Part shown: piece by piece, positions 21,701-25,976 of the stretch | Position numbering within the stretch: the stretch's first letter is position 1 | Layout of the letters: every line of letters starts with the position of its first letter | Source of the DNA: a virus | Length of the DNA: 41,555 nt | Direction: 5' to 3' (one strand) | IMG/VR virus record: IMGVR_UViG_3300044633_000786 | Span: 1-41,555 of that record | The notes under the pieces: generated by a model | What the model was told of the DNA's origin: nothing | The model's input: the letters and a program-made list of their open reading frames with translations, nothing else | Database searches by the model: none | Program-made: the position numbers and the translations under genes

Positions 21701-22404
21701 TAAGCGGTCTTCGTAGGGGAACTATGGGTACAGGAATTCCGACTGTGCATAGAGCCGAATCAATTGTGCAAGAGCTAGGTCTAACTGAAACAATTCCATA
21801 TGTTGAAAATACACAAATTGAACAAGTAGTATCAAATGGAACCCATTTTATAAATTTGTCGTACACACCTAACAAAGTAGCAAATACTAAATGGAGTTTT
21901 GCAGATCCTGCACTTGCAGAATATGGACAAAGTGATGAAATTGAAGTATTTGTTGGGGGATACGATAATTATAAAATATGGACATTAGAGACTGTGTATT
22001 ATGTGAATGACATTGTAAATGTTGGAGTGTATGTTTACCGATGCGCAGTTCAACATGTAAGTAGTAGTAATTTTAAAAATGATCGTAGTAAATGGAATTA
22101 TTTTATTGGAAATATACGATTGAAAAAGACGCCGTATGTTGTTTACAATATAAATTCTGAAGAAGGTGAGCATACATTTGATGCAGACTTTTCAGTAAAC
22201 GGTACTACTAAACAAATACGATTAACAAATGTGTTAAGTGCAAATACAATAGTAACTATTATTAAACGACAAGGCAGTAAATGGGTTAACAATCAAACAG
22301 AATTAAATTTTATAGGGTCAGTACCTGGAGTTGATTATGCTGATATCTCAATAACATATGATTCAACTAGCATTACATTTGATAGTGAAGATACAAGATT
22401 TTAA
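9736..22404 (+). CDS. Giant 4222-aa baseplate/virion structural protein
   Basis: Sits where T4 has wedge genes 7-10. The first 150 residues (FLPRIYRTDSNKKF, QLEPGFVIEDN, WNPHIDWDKFVNFQNYYWMP) match a large structural protein common in marine T4-like phages. Further regions: about 190-272 a cupredoxin-like fold lacking copper ligands; about 395-500 VIEKSALKNGIHPAYDQSMR and related blocks; about 1070-1340 a Trp-rich conserved core (FWRGIYQWILDTDRPHMCPW); about 1665-1706, 1843-1884 and 4079-4123 carbohydrate-binding-module-like strips (Y..GD.V.Y...YY.A); about 2246-2640 FG-GAP-like beta-propeller repeats; about 3139-3193 and 3503-3566 GxGY...P.I.I.G repeats; about 3929-4025 a conserved C-terminal block (NGERIEFFSN, GLRRGTMGT). 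It starts in TAATG with GGGAG six bases upstream. No signal peptide or membrane segment is evident. Likely a baseplate-peripheral or fibre-carrying protein; exact T4 equivalence is uncertain. Confidence 0.8.
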   Translation: MANNIPRITATDPSDDATSASFLPRIYRTDSNKKFLHSTINQLTQPGAVKKVSGYIGRQYSKATLSDDTFVNAPTRNRQNYQLEPGFVIEDNMHNNVFLKDYQDYINQLRVFGADVSNHSRLNKQEFYSWNPHIDWDKFVNFQNYYWMPHGPDTITIQNKSKIQITSTYTVNVETTEYGSSYIFSPDGMTRNPVITLYRGQQYKFIINSVENPFSIKTLRTTGPLDRYINPLLLNNAIETGTITFTVPNNAPDELAYVSENNIDMGGVFNILDVSETGYINVESDLIGKKTYSYGTITLVDETIVPFALSNGMKVQFAGNVFPKKYATGRYYVEGVGDAIRLIHENDLQIITAYTNTSSMLFDTTLFDTTPFSDSISYVTNPDYIVINRASVDKNFWSRNNKWIHKDVIEKSALKNGIHPAYDQSMRAARPIIEFEKNLKLFNFGTTSIIDIAVIDTVTVDAFSIVEGAFGYNIDGVDLKDGQHVIFTADLDDRVTNNIYRIDFINVLHENSLQKISSKGKIDSISATNSGWTAKITNMNSTAGLNVGTLIAVTDKTGKLGGGPSGSAGSARVSAIIDSTSIEYRIIGGNKPTVGTVADIICVINSNQIRLVEVAKPVYNQVALIQYGTVSQGQMYWFNGTVWKLCQQKTKANQPPLFDLVDENEYSFGDLSVYPGTSFDGTSIFSYKVGTTIADKNLGFALSYKNINNIGDIVFNFSLVTDKFSYEVNEKIVSKQVDTGFLIKYDAAGKISYVNGWKTSEVEHTQAAIRLYRNSDKTNNFDIDIFDYLPSLSEFEARVYVNNVRSNDWIFKPISSTNRYLNYHQIIFNTDVKLTDSIMIKVYSNLPVNANGYFEIPINLQNNPLNGVLSEFTLGEVIDHVGSIVDNVHTSGFFGNYPGISNLRDLGSVSQYGTKFVQHSGPASLSMYHITSDTNNIIRAIDQSRDDYCKFKKTFMFVAESLGVDADEFTHVNLILRHINKDAPSTSAYYFSDMAPYGSRIQTDFLVAAPEDNLFSLSQGFSLSTLSSTAVGVYLNGMQLLHGKEYSFTDQGFIYVTAELTAGDTITVYEYESTDGCLIPETPTKLGMWPKYEPKIFLDTTLRIPVNMIQGHDGSLTLAYNDYRDALVLELEKRIYNNIKVTYDPTLFDVADVIPAYSRKSDYSREQFNSSLMSNFYKWSSKVGVDFATPLSYDTRDSFTFSYSKQAAPDGRVTPGFWRGIYQWILDTDRPHMCPWEMLGFSEEPSWWISVYGPAPYTKNNLILWQDISRGLVKEPNKLPIRLKKYVKPFLMDHIPVDDDGNLLSPYDINLATGYITPSIQGDFIFGDVSPIEAAWRRNSHYAFSVIKTAILLNPARVIGVLLDRSRIVISKTGQLIYTDTNLRITPSSIELPTVYLSSNRIQTAGLVNYLINYIDCNTLTQYNNYKFELENIVAKLCYRVSAYTSKEKFNLLLDSKSPIAVGSIFIPQEDYTLVLNSSSPIGILTYSGVVITKIAGGFEVKGYSQLQPYFKYFPSLTSGVSVNVAGISESFVEWAQGQDYFVGSLVRYLLRYYRVLVDHKSTLLFEFNKFYSLEKMPIVGGVNAYFKNKWDTTTKIIPYGTKLNSIQEVVDFLLGYGKWLSAQGFIFNEYNSNLSAIENWETSAKEFMFWTTQNWSAPNSTWADWTTTMTIRYGDIVRYNGSYYKALKDMQPTVFNESDYYLLNGLDLSGHAVISLSPSANKLVFNTILTTIDDVTNPNNEYEILNASGVAIHKSFINMFRIDNAVTYIPKTDDGIFCASFYLIQREHVVVLNNTTMFNDTIYNPESGYKQDKIKVSGYVSSNWNGTLSAPGFIVDRAIITEWTPWKHYIIGDTVKYKSFYYSAKSSLAGAESFDSAKWSKLDKKPTPKMLPNWTYKATQFTDFYSLDSENFDIAQQNYAQHLIGYQKRQYLENIIQDDVSEYKFYQGMIIEKGTQNVLNKLFDVLSAAGNESLQFYEEWAVRTGQYGACSSFESIEFVLSESQFKINPQGFELVNTKDRFHETLVIQQGVTDIYVKPARYTPNLWPVAKPLKTSTVYARVDEVAFSVKQLSDINIAMVKNGDYILCTFAPTDWNVYQYFDRSINDSYKIQITLITSDDDGTYITLDNTAEISVGTLIVFKNVGDDKVYTVTAIQGNIITVVTDVIITATENSTVGLLIPRRIGTTLDNNNYTNADLKSNYLIWTDNDSNVTDYYQDTSNWKVWEYNPVYALTARPNLNSKISQYGRAIATTDDGTTIAVSQKSDNGYDIFRGEVVIYNNTKNDWIATQIIKRPLRFQSVSEVDNEDNVATVVALSPDGEWLALGSPTADSNNQGVISIYKRDVNSLYVLVDTRISPEPLDNEHFGNSIAFGTNMMFVGTTASTVYRYEYKLTEKGFTTFVSNGSKGTTLVVASTAGISRGMILSGNGFTPNHLVSSVVNGTTIIISLEPAEKPAGRIAFSVYEWAELPSISKPTGASDAFGTDISVSLNNTIAISDPRTNGKVYVYYANEDFVYNSANQIDNIVANTVGQHISLSKNDDFIAISNILSSTARNVNIYSLSLKESVQVIPTVEFSSANAPAVFFTDDYRTLVICDFDYVSVADVYNIYEKDWIFSERLEPKYASPIFAVTATNLIVGAPAWTEQTATINLINNTAHTNTTATGKIDKDKDLVCNIAINDIIIGNGIPEGSVITAVNPQSDFIEFTVTFPIATTITTDITTTYVFVSSTGNGAGKIYEYVKPVNQFSWTVKNTSITKPDITKVKQAFLYNKVSNKLIKYLDVVDPIQNKHPIIAEREVKYKSPYDPAIYSHATTTVVTVDEGIAWGAAQVGSLWWDVRTTKFFDNFTDNSVYRNSMLGTLATGASVDIYEWVETELLPADWDADADTSAGLAQGISGTSLYGDSAYVEVKTYDTISQQFSSTYYYWVKNKETISSTIGRTISAANVSRVISNPKGEGYEYLALTGLNSFSLVNVKPYLLHDDIVLSIEYWLIDKTDQNIHTQWKLISTSSSTDIPASIEQKWIDSLCGKDVNDRLVPDQLLPPKLKYGIENRPRQSMFVNRFEAIKQVIEQTNIHLKSELIVDTRDLSLLTSYDTPPTSIRRLYDTTLDTNLELQYVITKYYIAPSLTADITDGKITNVNIISSGQGYLIAPYITVTGTGKGAVIQSIINESGQITGVKILNGGDGYTSNHVLTVRSFSVLVLSDATSNGKWSIYSYVLSTSTWYKSLTYTYDTTKYWKYVDWYKPGFNQFTTATHLVTTYAELSQLNDTVGDIVKVKTTNSGRWVLLQKHDPTVNQQLEETASFDWTHLYTVIGSQNGTIQFSSLLYDFYGTVIGYDGMLYDSGMHDNFASIELRNILIAIKDDLLIGNLKTKYLELFFSTVRYAMNEQTYIDWIFKTSFVNVMHQVGKLQQRVTYKNDNLSNFEDYVSEVKPYRTQIREYISSYTNLDDSNVAITDFDLPPAYDLDRNVVSVVDYDNPLINSYPWKFWLDNVGYSLVDIKITSGGAEYLTEPAVTIESKTGLGATARAFIVNKQISRIKLITPGSGYKTTPKIVITGGYSNNGKSATAIPILGKSVVRTSNIALKFDRVNQNYLIDNLQHVETIKGASIVTGTKVQFILKWIPDVSIGKTSVTVNGVLEIRDNYKMGTVISIVDGHPVHTGVITFKTAPMRGSELIISYYKDTGLLTATDRIHYYYKPNSGDVGNDLPQLMSGIDYGGVVVSGLSFEVDHGWDSMPYYNDTWDNFDPALNDVKYTLGDEFSYTIKLPYVPTIGTRLNVYLVKPNTEAVRIDSKTYDIDVVDLANPNAAMLTPIATGDTDIIEIPTSISADAGDTIIIRKETSDGAIVNEYDTALSGGNFSYNAMSDGLSAEDIVVDGDDFNSVTAGIGPEEVVPGQVIDTLGIKVFNKLPSGEFTSFMHFKNMLNQYRYIRLNANKRTRLVNELNYYDTTITVEDSSLFDQTSYGSYGIIDINGERIEFFSNVDNVLSGLRRGTMGTGIPTVHRAESIVQELGLTETIPYVENTQIEQVVSNGTHFINLSYTPNKVANTKWSFADPALAEYGQSDEIEVFVGGYDNYKIWTLETVYYVNDIVNVGVYVYRCAVQHVSSSNFKNDRSKWNYFIGNIRLKKTPYVVYNINSEEGEHTFDADFSVNGTTKQIRLTNVLSANTIVTIIKRQGSKWVNNQTELNFIGSVPGVDYADISITYDSTSITFDSEDTRF

Positions 22405-22419
22405 TTAAGGATAAAATAA

Positions 22420-23607
22420 ATGGCTAAACAAACAATAAACGTAGGTTCATCGTCTAATGATGCAACAGGTGATACACTGCGAGGTGGTGCAATAAAAATT
22501 AATAGTAATTTTACCGAATTGTATCAGAACAATGATTCGGTGTTTACTAGATTACTTGCAGGATCTCACATTACATTATCTAAAGTAGGTAATAATTGTA
22601 CAATAAACGCAATAGTAACTCCGTATGTGTTACCAACAGCAAGTACAAGTACAATAGGCGGTGTAAAAGTTGACGGATCTTCTATTACAGTTAACGGAAG
22701 TGGTGTAATTAGTACTTCAGTCTACTCACTACCAACAGCAAGTACAAGTACAATAGGCGGTGTAAAAGTTGACGGTACTACAGTTACTATTTCTAATGGT
22801 ATAATTAGTGCAGCTGCTGCATATTCACTACCAACAGCGAGCCAATCTGAAAAAGGCGGTGTGAGAGTTGACGGATCATCTATTTTAATTAATAATAGTG
22901 GTGTTATAAGTTCAGTATATACGTTACCAATTGCTAGTACAACTGCGTTAGGTGGCGTAAAAGTTGATGGATCATCTGTTACTATTTCTAATGGTATAAT
23001 TAGTGCAGCTTCTGCATATTTATTGCCAGTTGCATCAACTACTGAGTTAGGCGGTGTAAAAGTTGACAACACTACTATTACTATTTCTAATGGTATAATT
23101 AGTGCAGCTGCTGCATATTCACTACCAATTGCAACAACTACTGAGTTAGGCGGTGTAAAAGTTGACGGTACATCTATTATAATTAACGGTAGTGGTGTAA
23201 TTACTAGTACTCTTGCTAGTTCAAGAACACCTGTATCAAATACAACAACAGTTATATTTCCTGGTTCAACTGTTAATTTAACAATTGTTGGATACAAAGG
23301 TTATGCGTTGTACAAAGTTGAGACATTTTCTTCAGCAGGTAGCGGCGGTGCATGGGTAAGAATCTATACAAATTCCGCATCAAGAACATCAGATGCATCT
23401 AGATTACAAACAAGTGATCCGTCTATACAAGGCATACTTGCTGAAGTTATTACTATTACAAACGCAACAGTTCCAATTACACCAGGAGTTTTTGGATTTA
23501 GCGACGAAGCTGTACCAACTTCAAATATTCAATTAGCAGTAACTAATACAAGTCAAGTTCCTTGTACAATCACTGTAACATTAACGTTGTTACCGTTGGA
23601 GATATAA
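22420..23607 (+). CDS. Repeat-containing tail fibre protein
   Basis: A 395-aa fibre-type protein. The N-terminus has INVGSSSNDATGDTLRGGAI then KINSNFTELY (about 5-35), a recurrent attachment motif in marine phage fibres. Residues 71-265 are six tandem copies of about 33 aa with the pattern LP.AS....GGVKVDG....I..G.IS, expected to form a trimeric beta-structured shaft. The last 120 residues (GYKGYALYKVETFS, WVRIYTNSASRTSDASR, PITPGVFGFSDE) look like a jelly-roll-type terminal domain seen on such fibres. An AAGG ribosome site precedes the ATG after a 15-nt gap from the giant gene, and the protease gene starts one nucleotide after its stop. A role in host-surface contact is inferred from architecture. 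Confidence 0.75.
   Translation: MAKQTINVGSSSNDATGDTLRGGAIKINSNFTELYQNNDSVFTRLLAGSHITLSKVGNNCTINAIVTPYVLPTASTSTIGGVKVDGSSITVNGSGVISTSVYSLPTASTSTIGGVKVDGTTVTISNGIISAAAAYSLPTASQSEKGGVRVDGSSILINNSGVISSVYTLPIASTTALGGVKVDGSSVTISNGIISAASAYLLPVASTTELGGVKVDNTTITISNGIISAAAAYSLPIATTTELGGVKVDGTSIIINGSGVITSTLASSRTPVSNTTTVIFPGSTVNLTIVGYKGYALYKVETFSSAGSGGAWVRIYTNSASRTSDASRLQTSDPSIQGILAEVITITNATVPITPGVFGFSDEAVPTSNIQLAVTNTSQVPCTITVTLTLLPLEI
22630..23214 (+). repeat. Six tandem ~99-bp coding repeats in the fibre gene
   Basis: Units of 33, 33, 32, 33, 33 and 31 codons encode LP.AS....GGVKVDG repeats. Parts are identical at DNA level: 46 bp are the same at 22631-22676 and 22730-22775 (one repeat apart), and a block of about 50 bp starting at 22784 recurs at 23078. 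This points to recent duplication or gene conversion and possible copy-number change. Confidence 0.9.
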
Positions 23608-23608
23608 A

Positions 23609-25315
23609 ATGAAAGATCTTCATGAATATATCATTACGTTACATAAGTTAGAGGATTCTGATGATTTTTATCACGATCTCGAGACGACAGGCGGAACTAC
23701 TGATATACCAGAACGTGCTGTTCTAGTATATCGTAGAAGACCAATTAGTAGAAATACACATTACATGCTAACTCATGAAGAAGCAAAATTAATTAATAAT
23801 GATCCAAGAGTTGCAGGTGTTACATTAGCTGAAATGATATTAAATTCAATTACACCTAACTGGACAACACCGTCTCAAACTTATGACAAATCGTCAACTA
23901 ATTGGGGAACACACTATAACTGGGGTATAAAGCGGTGTACGTATGGAAATCAATTAAGCCCGTGGGGAAATCCAGGAACTCCAAGTATTACAAGTACATC
24001 ATCTTACAGTTTAAGTGGTAAGAATGTTGATGTTATTATTGTTGACGGACATGTTAATCCATCACATCCAACATTTAGTATAAATGCCAATGGCACAGGC
24101 GGAAGTAGAGTTAATCAATTTGATTGGTATACGCTAAATTCATTAGTATCGTCAGTTGACGATGATGCAGCAACTTTGTTATCTGGAACTTATACATATA
24201 CTCCATATTCAACCGGGTTTGGATCGGACGCAGCATCGGATAATAATCATGGATGTCATGTTGCCGGAGTAGCAGCAGGTAATGAAAACGGGTGGGCACG
24301 CGATGCAAACATTTATAACATTAGCCCGTATACTAGTACTAATCCAAATTCGTTAAGTTCGTTAATTATGTGGGATTACATAATAGCATTTCATTTATCA
24401 AAAACTGTAAATCCCGCAACTGGTGTTAAAAACCCAACTATATGTAATTGCAGTTACGGAGCATCTTTAAAATTTCCAAATACTTTAGGCTATACAACCG
24501 GACCAATTACGTATGCTAGTTATCGAAACACTGAAATTGGTGACGATATTGTAGCATTAACCGCTGCTGAATTAAATTCTGTTGGAATTTATAACACTAC
24601 AGAATCAGGAGTAGTAACTGCAACGGTGCCATACTTTAATGAAGCAACTGCAGCTGACATAGAACAAGCAATCGCTGCCGGAATAATAATCGTAGCTGCA
24701 GCAGGCAATGATTCGTTCTTTATAGATAACGATGACGGCCTTGATTATAATAATACGTTTGATGCTACATATGACGAAACTAATTATCTTTGGTATCAAC
24801 ATAGGGGTCAGGCACCTGCGGCTGTATCAAATGTGATTGCTGTAGGTGCAGTTGGCATAAATTCTGTAGAAGATAAAGCATCGTATAGTAACACCGGACC
24901 TCGAATTACTGTGTTTGCACCTGGAACTAATATAATGAGTTCATTCAATGACAACCATTATTATGGGGCTGTAACTGACCCAACAAATAGTAATTATTTT
25001 AATGGAAAAATTTCTGGAACATCTATGGCTAGTCCGCAAGTATGCGGAGTGTTAGCATGTGTATTAGAGGCGTATCCTTCTATGAATCAAGCAGATGCAC
25101 TACACTATATTCAATCTTATGCTAGACTAAATCAAATAACAGGTACATCGGGAGGTACTTCGGATACACATGATTTACAAGGTGCACCAAATTTATATTT
25201 GTATGCATATCCAGAACGCCCGTTAGTAAATTCAGTATACCCAAAAAGAAATTTTAAAGTAAGACCAACTGTTGGGAATGTATTTCCTAGAGCTAAAATC
25301 CGTGTATACAAATAA
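23609..25315 (+). CDS. Subtilisin-family serine protease (S8) in the tail fibre cluster
   Basis: A 568-aa subtilase with all catalytic parts in order: Asp146 in VIIVDGHV, His214 in HGCHVAG, oxyanion Asn367 in AAAGND and Ser472 in GTSMASPQ. Residues about 1-80 (EYIITLHKLEDSDDF, LTHEEAKLINNDPRVAG) resemble an inhibitor-I9-type propeptide, so it may be made as a zymogen. No signal peptide is visible, as expected for a protein packed on a virion rather than secreted. The C-terminus has two related short motifs (SVYPKRNFKVRP and NVFPRAKIRVYK) that might dock it to the particle. GGAGA at 23598-23602 sits six bases before the ATG, and the gene is packed between fibre genes. The likely role is cleavage of host surface protein or maturation of a tail protein. 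The family is certain, the target is not. Confidence 0.88.
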   Translation: MKDLHEYIITLHKLEDSDDFYHDLETTGGTTDIPERAVLVYRRRPISRNTHYMLTHEEAKLINNDPRVAGVTLAEMILNSITPNWTTPSQTYDKSSTNWGTHYNWGIKRCTYGNQLSPWGNPGTPSITSTSSYSLSGKNVDVIIVDGHVNPSHPTFSINANGTGGSRVNQFDWYTLNSLVSSVDDDAATLLSGTYTYTPYSTGFGSDAASDNNHGCHVAGVAAGNENGWARDANIYNISPYTSTNPNSLSSLIMWDYIIAFHLSKTVNPATGVKNPTICNCSYGASLKFPNTLGYTTGPITYASYRNTEIGDDIVALTAAELNSVGIYNTTESGVVTATVPYFNEATAADIEQAIAAGIIIVAAAGNDSFFIDNDDGLDYNNTFDATYDETNYLWYQHRGQAPAAVSNVIAVGAVGINSVEDKASYSNTGPRITVFAPGTNIMSSFNDNHYYGAVTDPTNSNYFNGKISGTSMASPQVCGVLACVLEAYPSMNQADALHYIQSYARLNQITGTSGGTSDTHDLQGAPNLYLYAYPERPLVNSVYPKRNFKVRPTVGNVFPRAKIRVYK

Positions 25316-25327
25316 ACATAACACTTA

Positions 25328-25341
25328 TTATCACGTGATAA
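25328..25341. repeat. 14-bp perfect palindrome overlapping a late-type promoter
   Basis: TTATCACGTGATAA is self-complementary and lies in the 49-nt gap after the protease gene. Its right end overlaps the GATAAATA motif. It could be an operator-like site or a chance palindrome; it is too AT-rich at the ends to be a convincing terminator. Confidence 0.45.
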
Positions 25342-25344
25342 ATA
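25337..25344 (+). promoter_or_regulatory. T4-like late promoter GATAAATA before the 203-aa gene
   Basis: GATAAATA fits NATAAATA and lies 20 nt before the ATG at 25365, the same spacing as the motif before gp6. It would start a transcript covering the 203-aa protein and the three fibre paralogues. Confidence 0.55.
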
Positions 25345-25364
25345 TAGAATAACGAGAGAACATT

Positions 25365-25976
25365 ATGCAGACTACAGATTTAACAGGGATACATATCGAA
25401 GGACATCTTAAGATTTTTGATCCCGCTAGTAAAGAAGTTTATGTGAATAAACGTAACGCAATTCACTATGAAAATATTAGTATTGCGTTAGCAAGAGGGA
25501 TTGCAAACAGAGGAGATGGGTTTATATATGAGATGAGTTTTGGTAACGGGGGCACATCCATTGATGATACTGGAATTATTACATATTTAACGCCAAATAG
25601 CTCAGGTTCAAATGCTAGTTTATATAACGAGCAATTTTCTAAGATTGTTAATGATTCGTCAATTAACAATTTAGATCCAACTCGTAATTATATTGAAACT
25701 CGACATGTGCCTGGTCACAATTATACTGATGTATTTGTTACTTGCTTGTTAGATTATACTGAACCTGCAGGGCAATCTGCATTTGATAATTCTTCAACAG
25801 TTAACAACGCATTTATTTTTGATGAATTAGGATTAAAGTCTTACGGTGCAGATGGCAATAACATGTTATTAACTCATGTTATTTTTCACCCAGTGCAAAA
25901 ATCGTTAAATCGATTAATTCAGATTGACTATACAGTACGAATTCAAAGTTTAACTAGTGTAGTAGGAGTTCAATAA
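25365..25976 (+). CDS. Conserved virion structural protein of unknown role
   Basis: A 203-aa protein I recognise only as a type recurring in marine T4-like phage structural regions. Visible features are GIHIEGHLKIFDPASKEVYV and NKRNAIHYENISIALARGI in the first 50 residues, YEMSFGNGGTSIDDTGIITY (about 61-80), and a C-terminal strand series THVIFHPVQKSLNRLIQIDY. No membrane segment, signal peptide or enzyme motif is seen. It is probably a baseplate or fibre-connecting subunit, judged by its place between the protease and fibre genes. A GAGAG ribosome site precedes the ATG. The stop overlaps the next start by one base (TAATG). Confidence 0.6.
   Translation: MQTTDLTGIHIEGHLKIFDPASKEVYVNKRNAIHYENISIALARGIANRGDGFIYEMSFGNGGTSIDDTGIITYLTPNSSGSNASLYNEQFSKIVNDSSINNLDPTRNYIETRHVPGHNYTDVFVTCLLDYTEPAGQSAFDNSSTVNNAFIFDELGLKSYGADGNNMLLTHVIFHPVQKSLNRLIQIDYTVRIQSLTSVVGVQ

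Noticed and set aside
22630-23214. Regular ~99-bp repeats considered as a CRISPR-like array
   Set aside because: The repeats are in-frame, contiguous and encode fibre shaft units; there are no unique spacers.
22722-23297. 191-aa open frame on the minus strand
   Set aside because: It is the exact antisense of the fibre repeat array; its Pro/Leu/Val-rich repeats only mirror the repeats of the real gene, and it has no independent context.
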